From Symsagittifera roscoffensis (lineage: Eukaryota > Xenacoelomorpha > Acoela > Convolutidae): DNA of 64,000 nucleotides. Below are positions 47,126 to 59,800 of the stretch, piece by piece. Under the pieces are notes generated by a model. It did no database searches and was not told where the DNA came from. It saw nothing but the letters and a program-made list of their open reading frames with translations. Location: assembly GCF_963678635.1 (NCBI RefSeq), contig NC_087070.1:32592981-32656980 (forward strand), given 5' to 3'. Position numbers and translations under genes: made by a program. The number at the start of each line of letters is the position of its first letter. The stretch's first letter is position 1.

Positions 47126-50100
47126 ATAAAGTTTCTGTAGCTCAAAGACATTTTTTGAAGAATTTGATGAAAAACTTTTGCAAAGGCACAGTCAAAAACA
47201 TGCCAAAAAATTAGCTTTTGCAATAAAAGTGTATAGTTCAGTATTGCTTATGATGTACATCCATAAATCAAAAGGCCATATTATATAAAAAGTTTGACAT
47301 AAAACTAAAATTGATAAAGTTCCAGTTCTCAGTAAAAAACTCAAGAAATGACTTGTTAAGCTTTTTCTAAAGCTTAATAAAAACAACTGTATGTTACTAG
47401 AAAACAAAAATTTTCGATTCCTTAGAAATATTTCAGTCTTTTGATCTCCTCCAAAATTCAGAAACTTGAATTTTGTCAAGGTTGATACTCAGTAAATTTT
47501 TTTCGCGCCATATTTCGATCAAATTAAAATCCTAACTAAAACTGACTTAAAACAAATTATTACTCGTAGTGGCTAGAAATTTTGTATCAACAAATCCCAC
47601 AGGTGATGCTCCTGGTTACTTGGTTAGCTTGATAAACTGATAAAAATTGATGCCAATGGATAAATTGTAACTAGCAGTGGAGCCAAAACAGAATATTGAG
47701 GTGTGTTGTCAAAATTAAATATCAGTCAAAGGAGCAAAAAAACGTACTTTCTTTTTTTGGTCTCTTAGATAGGGTTGCACAAAAGAAATGGTTGTTCCTC
47801 TGAACACGTACTGATTTAGCTTGAATACTGAATTAAGGCCTTCTAAGGTACAACGAAACCAGTAAAACAGAGTTTGCTGTTACGATAACATGATTTAATA
47901 TTTCAACAACTGAAGTTATTGCTTGTACACACGAGTAGCGTCGCTAAACGCCGATTAATTTGGGCTTCAGAAATACATGAGAGGACGTTAAAAGTAAGAA
48001 TAGAAAACCCCTAATAGTAATATTTTTGGGCGTAATTGAAAAAAAAATCAAAATTTAAAATTTTCACTAATGTACCAAGTAAACATAAGGTCGAGTTGTT
48101 AGAATCTTTCTGGTTTGCTGTTTTTTTAGCATGGAAACACTTTTGCAATTTTGCGCTATTTTCCAACTTTCTGCAATCAAGAAAAGTTCCACACTAAAAT
48201 TTTGATTACAGCGGAAGAACTAGAACAAGAATTTTGACAATTTTGTACCATCAATTGATACCATCAAGGCCATTTGTTTTGCTATCATGCTATAAACTTC
48301 AAAACTTCAGTTTCGTCAGAAAATATACAACAAAAGATTTTGCATTTGATTCTACTTTTTAATAATTGAACCTAGAGGAAATTTTAGTGGCCAACCTTTC
48401 GCCTTTTTGAACAAAAAAATTAGTTAAACAAGTTGACGTCAAAAGTTTTGTCTCAAAACGGTGTTGTTTTTGAAGAAAACTGAAGGCTTTAAAAAGCATT
48501 TTTCATTGCTCAGCAAATTGACTACTATCAAATCAGTCTGTTGACTCTTGAGCATCGGTGCTTATACCTGTTTTTCTTATCCTTATGTTGGCTCATCTAT
48601 AAGAGTAAGACGGATTTTATCTCTTTAATGAACTGTGTTACAAGTTAAATGTAAGTCTGATACTGTTTTTTCCTAGTGACATTTTTTTTCAGGAGAAAAA
48701 GAGATCAAAGTTAATTACCAATTCCAGATATAAAATGCAGATTATATTCTGTAACTTCATTTACCACATATTCAAGACTCCGATATTTCATTGGAAATTT
48801 CATTTCAAGCTGTTTTTATCACAGTGATAATATTTAACAGAACTTGTTGTTCCTTAATGGTACGTTTCAATGCGACAACATCATAGAATACATTTGGAAA
48901 GGCATGATCAATGCAATTTGAGCTATGACCAATTTCACTGGTTGATTTTCTGTTTTGAGTTTAAAATAGTGAGGTCTGAACACTTTTTAATTGGTAATAA
49001 TAAATGACCTACCTAAATGAGGAGCACGTTGGATTCCATAACTTGGAAACCATGCCAAAAATCATGCATGAACATTTGACTTACAGCTTGAACATTTTCA
49101 AACAAAAACCATGCATGAAGTAGTATCAGAGATTTCAGAACCGCTGGATGTCGCATCAGATTCACATTATTTTATTCGAGAATGAAAAACGAGGTGTTGA
49201 GACGCCCCTTGCGATGCGGATGTAACAGGTAAAGTTTTGTTCTTGTCAATGTAAATCGAAGTAGAGGAATGAAAAAAAATTTTATATATCAGTATAGCAA
49301 AGATTATATTCTACACTTCGCTTAAAACATGCAGCAGTGTTCGAATGACGGCGGATCTTCCGAGCTTCATTCGAATTTGTTGCGAGCTTCTAACGAAGGG
49401 TAGGATTCTATAGAGAGTCAGCTAAATTGGAATCGGACAATTACACTATGTCTTGTTTTTCATTTTCTAAAGTCGTATTAATTCAAAATTTTTATATAAG
49501 CTCGTGTGTTTGGTATAGGGGTTGTTTGACGTATCGGATGCTTACCCTAGACACGTCTTCAGAAGTCTTTGAATAACAATATATGATTTAAACTTTTTGG
49601 AAAACTCAAACCAGTGTCATGCCAAAACAGGCGGAAACGGAAAATTAACATTTATGTAAAACATTGCTGGCACTTGAATGATTGTTTTCAATCCTAAACT
49701 GATTGTCCTGTGGTACATATTTTTGAATCATGTTCAAATGATATTCGTTGGCAGCTCTCAAAAAAAAACATTCAATTTCAAAAAATTTTAAAAAGCAAAA
49801 CATTAAGTTATTGATACTTGTTAGGACAAAAAACTTTAAGGCTTTTCTTGATTTTGTATTTCAAATTAGAGCGCAGAAAATAATTGAAAAATCCCAATTC
49901 ATAAGTTTGAAATATTAGTTTTTAAACAAAAAATGTCTCAAAAATTAATCAAGAAATATTTGATAAGATTGCTATAAATTTTTACTGAAAGAACTGAAAA
50001 TTAACTAATAAAAATAATTTTCAATGCTAGAATATATTTATAATAGGCGTTTGGAAAGAGACTTAAATGCAAGTACCAATCTAGATTAAGTTACTCTTGT

Positions 50101-51204
50101 TAAATTGAAGCTCTAAGCAAACTTTTGAAACGAGTTTTAAATTAGATCCTCGTCTTGAAAGATAAAGGGCGCTTCAGTCAAATTGCTATCAAAGACGTCT
50201 AACAGAATTAAAATTTGAATATATATACTTATATATACTTATTTATTTATTTGAAACAAAATTCTTTTTTAATTCAGTTGAAAATATTATGGAAGTTGTT
50301 TGTTAGGTATTATCGTAATGGCAACCAGAAGATTTCAACTTAAAGCCGAAAATCATTTTATGAGAAGCCAGGGGAGAGCCATCAAAATTAATAAAAACGA
50401 AAATTTTTTCTTCATTAATCTACTGAAATTTTAGCAAATTTTTTTAACAGAACATAATTTTACACAAATTTTTCACAGCAAAAAAAAATAGTCATGGAAT
50501 TTATTGAAACGTTTCTTGCTTTTTTTCTTAAACTGAGAAAAATTAATGCAAGTGATTTCACATCGATCCAATTGGAACTGATACTTTTTTAAATATGATA
50601 CAGCTTTCGACCTCGTCGGACGTTGGTGGTACTCGATATTGCTTGCAAAAATAAATTATTTGTGATTAAAAACACAAAAGTACAAAAAAACTTTCAGTAA
50701 AAAAAGTCTCAACAACTAAAATGAAGCTTAGACACCATCTAACGACAAAAAATATCTTGCCGTTCAATCGAATTTTTGTGCTCTAGCTGAAAACAACAAC
50801 AATTTGACGAAAAGTTCCATTCACAACCACTCCCTCCAGAAGCGTGTAAATAAGTAAATAAGACCTTTCAAAGAATTAGCCTTACAAATAGCAGTACTAA
50901 CGCCTACTGACAAAGATGGGCTGGGATCATTTTCAGTAACAAAATTTCTTTTTCATACTATGGATTTATGTCGATTTAAAATTTTTTTGTTTTGATCTAA
51001 ATTTTAACTTAAAATACTTGTTTTAAATGGTTTCCTAAAACAGTTTATTTCATTCTTTCCGCCTTTTTAGCTTAAACTTTGAGGAATTTCAAATTGATTT
51101 GAATAAATTTGATTTTATATTTTTGTACATATATACATACTGATAATATTAATACTTTATTGTCTTGTTCGATTCTCAGCGAATATCTGTAAATTGGAAA
51201 CACT
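47126..51204. other. Gene-free stretch
   Basis: No exon is supported. Parts of 47630-47900 repeat text from 45300-45600 (GATAAACTGATAAAAATTGAT, TAGCAGTGGAGCCAAAACAG, TCTGAACACGTACTGATT), so a diverged direct repeat about 2.3 kb apart is present. A 36-base hairpin lies at 49340-49375. The remainder is AT-rich. Confidence 0.45.
49340..49375. other. Small perfect-stem hairpin
   Basis: TTCGAATGA and its exact complement TCATTCGAA enclose an 18-base interior that itself has CGG/CCG pairing. It is a possible DNA cruciform or RNA stem. Nothing else points to a function. Confidence 0.4.
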
Positions 51205-51640
51205 ATACAAACAAGACTACTCGTATTACAAGGCAAAGACCTGAATGTTCCGACTGGCCTCTATCGTTGACCACAATTTTTGTGATTTACTTTTTCTTTT
51301 CATAAATTAATCGAAAAAAAATGAGACATTTTTCATTTTTTAATTCTCATTTCATAATTTATCGCTCCACTCCTCACAAGCTATGTAAAGTACCAATTGA
51401 TATATTTTCAGTTTGCTAACGTATTTTGGACAGCAAAATGCTTGCTTCAATTTGATTTGAAAAAATATAACTTGCCGCTCACGCTTTTAGAGAAAGAAAT
51501 ATATTGCGCGTTATTTATCCCAATTCGAACTATATTCGTCAAAATAGGCCCATATTCAAACCATTATTATGATTATTTTTTGAAAATTGATCATAGTAAA
51601 ATATCTTTCCAAATCTAAACCTCAAACAGTTATATTTTTC
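51205..51640 (-). repeat. Repeat family B, diverged reverse copy
   Basis: ACTACTCGTATTACAAGGCAAAG, TGTTCCGACTGGCCT, GCCGCTCACGCTTTTAGAG and TATTGCGCGTTATTTATCCC correspond in order to the reverse copy at 46600-47125, with many changes. The 73-codon frame at 51397 is part of this repeat and not a gene. Confidence 0.6.
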
Positions 51641-52082
51641 AGATGAAAGACGAAAATTTCAGACAAAAAAACTTAGGCAAAAAATCAAAAATTGACCGAA
51701 AAAAACCAAGCCAAACATAAATTTTACGCATTTTCTTCAAATGTCAGAACAATATGCTTTCGAGTTAATTTCGAAAGCTGGCATTTATTTTTTCAGCTTC
51801 TTGCATTTAGCTTGCATTTACTTTTTTACCACCAGAACCCAGAGATCGCAGTTTCTTTTGTTGATCCCTCTTAAACTGGTGGTTTCCGGTAATCAATTTA
51901 TTCTGACATTGAATTTTTTCTTGAGCACAAATTTTTGTTCAAATCCGGAGCAAAAAACATAATTATTTAAACTTGCTAGTATATGGCTTCAAAAAAAATT
52001 TTTTAAACCCAAAAAGTATGTATAATATGGTTTCTTGAGACTCATATGAAGTTTAGCAACTACCAAAATCATTCCAAATCGA
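51641..52082. other. Unassigned stretch before the cathepsin tandem units
   Basis: The stretch is AT-rich with two overlapping short frames and no motif. The boundary with the first tandem unit at 52083 is sharp, because homology to 54081 begins there. Confidence 0.4.
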
Positions 52083-52163
52083 TTTAACTAACTTTTTAGG
52101 CTTTAAAAATGATTATAAGTTTTCCGGATTGAGCTACTTTACCTTGGTTTGAAATCCATTTCA

Positions 52164-52385
52164 GTTCCTAGGAGGTACATTTTTCAATCAATATTTTGCG
52201 CTCCTTTGCCCTTTATAGTGTCCCATTTTTGTTACTATGACCTCCTCTGCGCAAATTCTAAATCTGAGCCTGAGAGCGACGCGAGGCTTTTGAATCTTAA
52301 TTTTTTGCGCGAATACTTTCAACAAACTTTAAAAAAAAACTTTATACCTTCTAAGTATGCAGATATTGACGTCAGAGACATGTAA
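52164..52385 (+). other. Possible terminal exon or chance frame, tandem copies
   Basis: After a good acceptor (GAAATCCATTTCAG) an open frame of about 73 codons runs to a TAA stop at 52383, with a protein-like end (LNFLREYFQQTLKK, then DIDVRDM). The same frame is open in unit B (54162-54383), but in unit C a TAC-to-TAA change closes it near 56236. It may be the last exon of an upstream gene carried along in the duplication, or a chance open frame. I do not recognise the sequence. Confidence 0.25.
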
Positions 52386-52918
52386 AAAAAAATATGTGTG
52401 TGTCATAATTTATTACATAGGAGCACTTTAGGTAGCAAAAGTTCGAATCAATTTGTGATTGCGGTCTTTCGCCAACGAAAAGCGAGTCATTGATATTATT
52501 AGTTGGTCAAATTAGGTCCAAATTTGTCAAGTTTGAATTCCAAACATCACTGGAATTCGAATTTATCCTTTGGGTTACATAACCTAAGATAACTCTATAT
52601 GTCAACTCACACATGACCAACGAATGGACTAAAGTCAAAATCAGAACAAATGTAACAATGAAAATACTGAGCTAATTATATTTGACTAAACTTGAACTAT
52701 TCCTAATTAAGTCCAATTACAAATATTTACCTGAAACAACCAATCTTTCGTCACATTTTGAGCGGACGCAATTCTAGTTATAGTATTCGACATAGCGACA
52801 AAATCACTGTTCAGCTCTATCTCTTTTAAATTAAGTTGACAATCTTATCTTCAAAACCAGATCACGAGAAGTTTTGAGAGTCACTTCAAATTATACTTTG
52901 CTGTAACTTTTCAACAAA

Positions 52919-53090
52919 ATGTTGAACTCGAATCTTGTAGTTTGCGCTATCTTGGTTGTAGCTCTTGATACCATTTCGGCCCATTTGTATGGCGATTATG
53001 TCAAAAACACTGATCCTAACTTGATACGGGAAGTCAAAACCTACAAACGACCTTGGGAAATATACCACAATGCTGCTGAAGTTGACAATG
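52919..53090 (+). pseudogene. Cathepsin Z exon 1, copy A
   Basis: It encodes the same 57-residue start as the functional gene, with a signal peptide-like [17 protein letters not shown], and ends in phase 1 at GACAATG|GTAAGT. It differs from copy C by one visible residue (YGDYVK versus YGGYVK). No exon 2 follows within the unit. Splicing to exon 3 copy A would break the frame, but splicing to exon 2 at 57423 would be in frame. It is therefore either dead or an alternative first exon. Confidence 0.8.
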
Positions 53091-53674
53091 GTAAGTTAAA
53101 GTGGTCAGAAACCCTGATCCTATGTATAATATCTGTGTTAGTGACGCATTTCTGATATAAGAATATTTCGTCGAACTTTTTTTAGGTTGACTAAATTGAT
53201 TTTCCGATCTCTCCCAAAGAACTAAAATTTTGAAAAAAAAACAGGTCAAAAAAGGCGCTCTTAGAGAGAATGGTCAATACATTCTGGAAAATGTTGCGCG
53301 CTTCCCCCTCAATATTAGTAAACATTAGCGCCGAAGGCGATTTTAAAAATATTGTAGAGTGCCTCGGCCAAAAATGGATATCTCAAAATAGTACAAATGG
53401 GGTCGGAATGGGATCGAATCTGCGAGGAAATAGGCGTGCGCCCCCCCCTGTCCCTGCCATAAAAACGGTACTGTTTTGACTGGCATAAAAATAGTTTAAT
53501 TATCAAAAAAAAACGTGGGTTGATAAGAGATCACAATTGATACAAGTTAGTTTCTTATTTTTTTTCTGCAGCTTTCATTTCCATTTTGTATATTGTTTAT
53601 TAGACTTATAACGAGCTGAAAAGCTTCTTCCAAATGCCTTATGCGCATCGTTGAATGTTTCTGGTGTGTTCTAG

Positions 53675-53800
53675 AATCATTATCAAAAGCAGCAAGCAGA
53701 CAGGAGTGGTGGACCCTGGATTCCTGTTGTCGGTCCAGAATGTGTTGGCATGTGGAAATGCCGGAAGCTGTCATGGGGGAGAGGACATCCCAGTCTACAG
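53675..53800 (+). pseudogene. Cathepsin Z exon 3, copy A
   Basis: This 126-base exon has intact splice sites (TTCTAG|A and ACAG|GTGAGC) and encodes the propeptide-distal segment with [19 protein letters not shown]. It carries no premature stop in frame 2. Upstream of the functional exon 1 and without exon 2 beside it, it cannot contribute to a normal cathepsin message. Confidence 0.85.
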
Positions 53801-54915
53801 GTGAGCTGGTTTTAAGCAGGTTCTAGAGAAAACTGAGGGAGGGGGCAGGGGAAGAGGGTTCCCCGATAGGTTTACAGGTATTAATAAAATTCCATGCTGT
53901 CATGCAAGGGCCAATCCTGGGTTTTTTCTACAGCGGCCAGTTTTCTAAAAATGTTCCCAAAAATTTGTTCTGGCGCCAAATTCCTGACTCCTGCTGTCCT
54001 GTATGATTTACGAAGTCTGTTTACCTTGTAATATGTTTGCGGTTTTTAGTAATTATTTGGCTTTCATTCTCAACTGGCTTTTTAACTAACTTTTTAGGCT
54101 TTAAAAATGATTATAAGTTTTCCGGATTGAGCTACTTTACATTGGTTTGAAATCCATTTCAGTTCCTAGGAGGTACATTTTTCAATCAATATTTTGCGCT
54201 CCTTTGCCCTTTATAGTGTCCCATTTTTGTTACTATGACCTCCTCTGCGCAAATTCTAAATCTGAGCCTGAGAGCGACGCGAGGCTTTTAAATCTTAATT
54301 TTTTGCGCGAATACTTTCAACAAACTTTTAAAAAAAACTTTATACCTTCTAAGTATGCAGATATTGACGTCAGAGACATGTAAAAAAAATATGTGTGTGT
54401 CATAATTTATTACATAGGAGCACTTTAGGTAGCAAAAGTTCGAATCAATTTGTGATTGCGGTCTTTCGCCATCGAAAAGCGAGTCATTGATATTATTAGT
54501 TGGTCAAATTAGGTCCAAATTTGTCAAGTTTGAATTCCAAACATCACTGGAATTCGAATTTATCCTTTGGGTTACATAACCTAAGATAACTCTACATGTC
54601 AACTCACGCATGACCAACGAATGGACTAAAGTCAAAATCAGAACAAATGTAACAATGAAAATACTGAGCTAATTATATTTGACTAAACTTGAACTATTCC
54701 TAATTAAGTCCAATTACAAATATTTACCTGAAACAACCAATCTTTCGTCACATTTTGAGCGGACGCAATTCTAGTTATAGTATTCGACATAGCGACAAAA
54801 TCACTGTTCAGCTCTATCTCTTTTAAATTAAGTTGACAATCTTATCTTCAAAACCAGATCACGAGAAGTTTTGAGAGTCACTTCAAATTATACTTTGCTG
54901 TAACTTTTCAAAAAA

Positions 54916-55087
54916 ATGTTGAACTCGAATCTTGTAGTTTGCGCTATCTTGGTTGTAGCTCTTGATACCATTTCGGCCCATTTGTATGGCGATTATGTCA
55001 AAAACACTGATCCTAACTTGATACGGGAAGTCAAAACCTACAAACGACCTTGGGAAATATACCACAATGCTGCTGAAGTTGACAATG
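54916..55087 (+). pseudogene. Cathepsin Z exon 1, copy B
   Basis: The coding content is the same as copy A (YGDYVK form) with an intact start, signal peptide region and GTAAGT donor in phase 1. The context TTTTCAAAAAAATG differs slightly from the TTTTCAACAAAATG of copy A. Its status is the same as copy A: non-functional, or an alternative first exon for 57423 onward. Confidence 0.8.
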
Positions 55088-55676
55088 GTAAGTTAAAGTG
55101 GTCAGAAACCCTGATCCTATGTATAATATCTGCGTTAGTGACGCATTTCTGATATAAGAATATTTCGTCGAACTTTTTTTAGGTTGACTAAATTGATTTT
55201 CCGATCTCTCCCAAAGAACTAAAATTTTGAAAAAAAACAGGTCAAAAAAGGCGCTCTTAGAGAGAATGGTCAATACATTCTGGAAAATGTTGCGCGCTTC
55301 CCCCTCAATATTAGTAAACATTAGCGCCGAAGGCGTTTTCAAAAATATTGTAGAGTGCCTCGGCCAAAAATGGATATCTCAAAATAGTACAAATGGGGTC
55401 GGAATGGGATCGAATCCCCGAGGAAATAGGCGTGCGCCCCCCCCCCCCCCTGTCCCTGCCATAAAAACGGTACTGTTTTGACTGGCATAAAAATAGTTTA
55501 ATTATCAAAAAAAAACGTGGGTTGATAAGAGATCACAATTGATACAAGTTAGTTTCTTATTTTTTTTCTGCAGCTTTCATTTCCATTTTGTATATTGTTT
55601 ATTAGACTTATAACGAGCTGAAAAGCTTCTTCCAAATGCCTTATGCGCATCGTTGAATGTTTCTGGTGTGTTCTAG

Positions 55677-55802
55677 AATCATTATCAAAAGCAGCAAGCA
55701 GACAGGAGTGGTGGACCCTGGATTCCTGTTGTCGGTCCAGAATGTGTTGGCATGTGGAAATGCCGGAAGCTGTCATGGGGGAGAGGACATCCCAGTCTAC
55801 AG
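55677..55802 (+). pseudogene. Cathepsin Z exon 3, copy B
   Basis: It is identical in layout to copies A and C: a symmetric 126-base exon in phase 2 with intact splice sites. It lies before the functional exon 1, so it is expected to be skipped. Confidence 0.85.
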
Positions 55803-56893
55803 GTGAGCTGGTTTTAAGCAGGTTCTAGAGAAAACTGAGGGAGGGGGGCAGGGGAAGAGGGTTCCCCGATAGGTTTACAGGTATTAATAAAATTCCATGC
55901 TGTCATGCAAGGGCCGATCCTGGGTTTTTTCTACAGCGGCCAGTTTTCTAAAAATGTTCCCAAAAATTTGTTCTGGCGCCAAATTCCTGACTCCTGCTGT
56001 CCTGTATGATTTACGAAGTCTGTTTACCTTGTAATATGTTTGCGGTTTTTAGTAATTATTTGGCTTTCATTCTCAACTGGCTTTTTAACTAACTTTTTAG
56101 GCTTTAAAAATGATTATAAGTTTTCCGGATTGAGCTACTTTACATTGGTTTGAAATCCATTTCAGTTCCTAGGAGGTACATTTTTCAATCAATATTTTGC
56201 GCTCCTTTGCCCTTTATAGTGTCCCATTTTTGTTAATATGACCTCCTCTGCGCAAATTCTAAATCTGAGCCTGAGAGCGACGCGAGGCTTTTAAATCTTA
56301 ATTTTTTGCGCGAATACTTTCAACAAACTTTAAAAAAAAACTTTATACCTTCTAAGTATGCAGATATTGACGTCAGAGACATGTAAAAAAAAATATGTGT
56401 GTGTCATAATTTATTACATAGGAGCACTTTAGGTAGCAAAAGTTCGAATCAATTTGTGATTGCGGTCTTTCGCCATCGAAAAGCGAGTCATTGATATTAT
56501 TAGTTGGTCAAATTAAGTCCAAATTTGTCAAGTTTGAATTCCAAACATCACTGGAATTCGAATTTATCCTTTGGGTTACATAACCTAAGATAACTCTACA
56601 TGTCAACTCACGCATGACCAACGAATGGACTAAAGTCAAAATCAGAACAAATGTAACAATGAAAATACTGAGCTAATTATATTTGACTAAACTTGAACTA
56701 TTCCTAATTAAGTCCAATTACAAATATTTACCTGAAACAACCAATCTTTCGTCACATTTTGAGCGGACGCAATTCTAGTCACTGTTCAGCTCTATCTCTT
56801 TTAAATTAAGTTGACAATCTTATCTTCAAAACCAGATCACGAGAAGTTTTGAGAGTCACTTCAAATTATACTTTGCTGTAACTTTTTAACAAA

Positions 56894-59800
56894 ATGTTGA
56901 ACTCGAATCTTGTAGTTTGCGCTATCTTGGTTGTAGCTCTTGATACCATTTCGGCCCATTTGTATGGCGGTTATGTCAAAAACACTGATCCTAACTTGAT
57001 ACGGGAAGTCAAAACCTACAAACGACCTTGGGAAATTTACCACAATGCTGCTGAAGTTGACAATGGTAAGTTAAAGTGGTCAGAAACCACGTCCATTTTT
57101 TTGTCTTTTTTTCCGGTTTTCCCCTTCGATTAAAATAATTTTGCTTATATGGTCATTGTGATCCAATTCAAGGGAACAAAGTCGTGATACAAATTTTTCC
57201 TGCAATTTTCAGACAACTTTAAATTGCAAATGTTACAAAGGGTGGAAAGGTAAAATGGAAAAAGAGTGGTGAAAAGAGTTTGAGCCCTAACTGAATATAG
57301 TAACAGTTATCTCTTTTTATTTCAGAGAATGAGATTAAGAGCACGGAGCCGCTAATGAACTCGTGAAAAAGAGTTTGAGCTATAATTGGATATAATCAGA
57401 TCGAGTTTACTTTTCTTTTCAGAGAGTGAGGTTAAGAGTACGAAGCCACTGACTATGCCGGCAGAGTGGGACTGGAGAAATATCGATGGGCAGAGTTACG
57501 TGAGTGTGGTCAGGAACCAACACATCCCCCAGTACTGTGGCTCCTGCTGGGCCCATGGATCCACCAGCGCCATCGCCGACAGGTAGGGGGTGATAGAATT
57601 TAACTATGGCATGACGCCTATTTAATTCTGAAACTCTTGAACCGTAGCTCGGATTTTTGTTCTCAAAGAGTTTTCTCAAGGATTGGCTTTTCAGAAAAAT
57701 TGTTCATGCATTGGCAATGATAGACCAATCAACTTGGTTTTCTGAGTTCTTCTAACACATACCAATGACTGATCCTATGCAGGGGCGGATCTAGGATTTT
57801 CTCGAGGAGGGGGCGGATTTTCAAAAAACCTTCGACGACTTTGACGACTTTTTTGACGACTTTTTTTTGACGACCTAAAAATTTTGACGACTTTTTTTTA
57901 GGTCGACCAAATTAATTTTCAGAGCTCTCTTAAAGCACTAAAAAGGCGCTGTTTTGGCCAAATTTTCTGCGCCGCCCCCTCAAAGCTAGTATATATTGGC
58001 CTTAAGAAAAGTTTTACGGTCATTCGGCCAAAAATGGATTTCTTAAAAAGTACCAAAGGGGGAACCCTTTGGGTCGGCAGGTGGTCGAATCCCTGAGAGG
58101 AGAAATCCGCCCCTGATCCTATGTATAATATCTGCGTTAGTGACGCATTTCTGATAAAAGAATATTTCGTCGAACTTTTTTTAGGTTGACTAAATTGATT
58201 TTCCGATCTCTCCCAAAGAACTAAAATTTTGAAAAAAAAACAGGTCAAAAAAGGCGCTCTTAGAGAGAATGGTCAATACATTCTGGAAAATGTTGCGCGC
58301 TTCCCCGTCAATATTAGTAAACATTAGCGCCGAAGGCGATTTTAAAAATATTGTAGAGTGCCTCGGCCAAAAATGGATATCTCAAAATAGTACAAATGGG
58401 GTCGGAATGGGATCGAATCCCCGAGGAAATAGGCGTGCGCCCCCCCCCCCCCTGTCCCTGCCATAAAAACGGTACTGTTTTGACTGGCATAAAAATAGTT
58501 TAATTATCAAAAAAACGTTGGTTGATAAGAGATCACAATCGATACAAGTTAGTTTCTTATTTTTTTTCTGCAGCTTTCATTTCCATTTTGTATATTGTTT
58601 GTTAGACTTATAACGAGCTGAAAAGCTTCTTCCAAATGCCTTATGCGCATCGTTGAATGTTTCTGGTGTGTTCTAGAATCATTATCAAAAGCAGCAAGCA
58701 GACAGGAGTGGTGGACCCTGGATTCCTGTTGTCGGTCCAGAATGTGTTGGCATGTGGAAATGCCGGAAGCTGTCATGGGGGAGAGGACATCCCAGTCTAC
58801 AGGTGAGCTGGTTTTAAGCAGGTTCTAGAGAAAACTGAGGGGGGGCAGGGGAAGAGGGTTCCCCAATAGGTTTACAGGTATTAATAAAATTCCATGCTGT
58901 CATGCAAGGGCCGATCCTGGGTTTTTTCTACAGCGGCCAGTTTTCTAAAAATGTTCCCAAAAACTTGTTCTGGCGCCAAATTCCAGACTCCTGCTGTCCT
59001 GTATGATTTACGAAGTCTGTTTACCTTGTAATATGTTTGCGGTTTTTAGTAATTATTTGGCTTTCATTCTCAACTGGCTGACTCATTTCTCAATTTCATT
59101 CAAATTTGATCTCTGTCATCCCACCATGACAATAGCATTCTCTAGCTACCTTCCTTCGGAGATTCTAAGAATCTGTTAAAATATGAGAAGAATAGAAATC
59201 AACTGAGCTTTGCACCCTCTATAAATTGCGTCCTTTGAATCCAAGTTTGTATCATTGTAATTTGAAGCTTAACTTTTAAAGTTTGCACGAAAAGCAACTA
59301 CACATGATAAAGTGATCTTCAGTTTTGGTTTGAGGAATAGAAACTTTAATTAAACTCTCCGCTCTTTTTAGATACATGCACGAGAAGGGTATCCCCCACG
59401 AGACATGCAACAACTACCAAGCCAAGGATCAAAACTGCACAGACTTCAACAAAGTACAACACTACTTCTACACTAAGCTAATTCAGATGATGCAAAAATT
59501 CAATTAGCTTCAAAAAATGTACCATTTTCATTCAGGTTTTCCAACATTTTGCTTGTTTTTGTAATGGAAACGTTTAATCAAATACGGTTGAAAAATTTTC
59601 GCCATCATTGCTAGATATATTTGATCATTACTGCGTTTTGATTACAGCAAAACAATGTATTGAGAAAAAACTGCCAGAGTTAATTCAAAAAATGAAATAA
59701 ATAATTTTCAGCTGTTGACAGATAATTTTTTAAGAGTAATGAACGTAGTGAAGACTCTTATTTGGGTCTTACTGATATTTTTTTGAGAAAAAGTCGTAAA

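Larger units (their letters stand above)
52083..54080 (+). repeat. Cathepsin Z tandem unit A (partial gene copy)
   Basis: The 1998-base unit contains the gene's upstream region, exon 1 and exon 3, and lacks exon 2. It is almost identical to unit B at 54081 and, apart from about 1 kb absent here, to unit C at 56084. Unit junctions read CTGGCT joined to TTTAACTAAC. Confidence 0.9.
54081..56083 (+). repeat. Cathepsin Z tandem unit B (partial gene copy)
   Basis: The 2003-base copy is nearly identical to unit A and likewise lacks exon 2. Differences are single bases and length changes in C and A runs (near 55438). High identity suggests recent tandem duplication. Confidence 0.9.
56084..59080 (+). 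repeat. Cathepsin Z tandem unit C (complete unit)
   Basis: This copy is about 1 kb longer than A and B. The extra sequence lies in 57089-58113 and carries the exon 2 remnant, exon 2 and a hAT MITE. Its right flank (CTGGCT followed by GACTCATTTC) leads into exon 4, so this is the unit attached to the rest of the gene. Confidence 0.9.
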
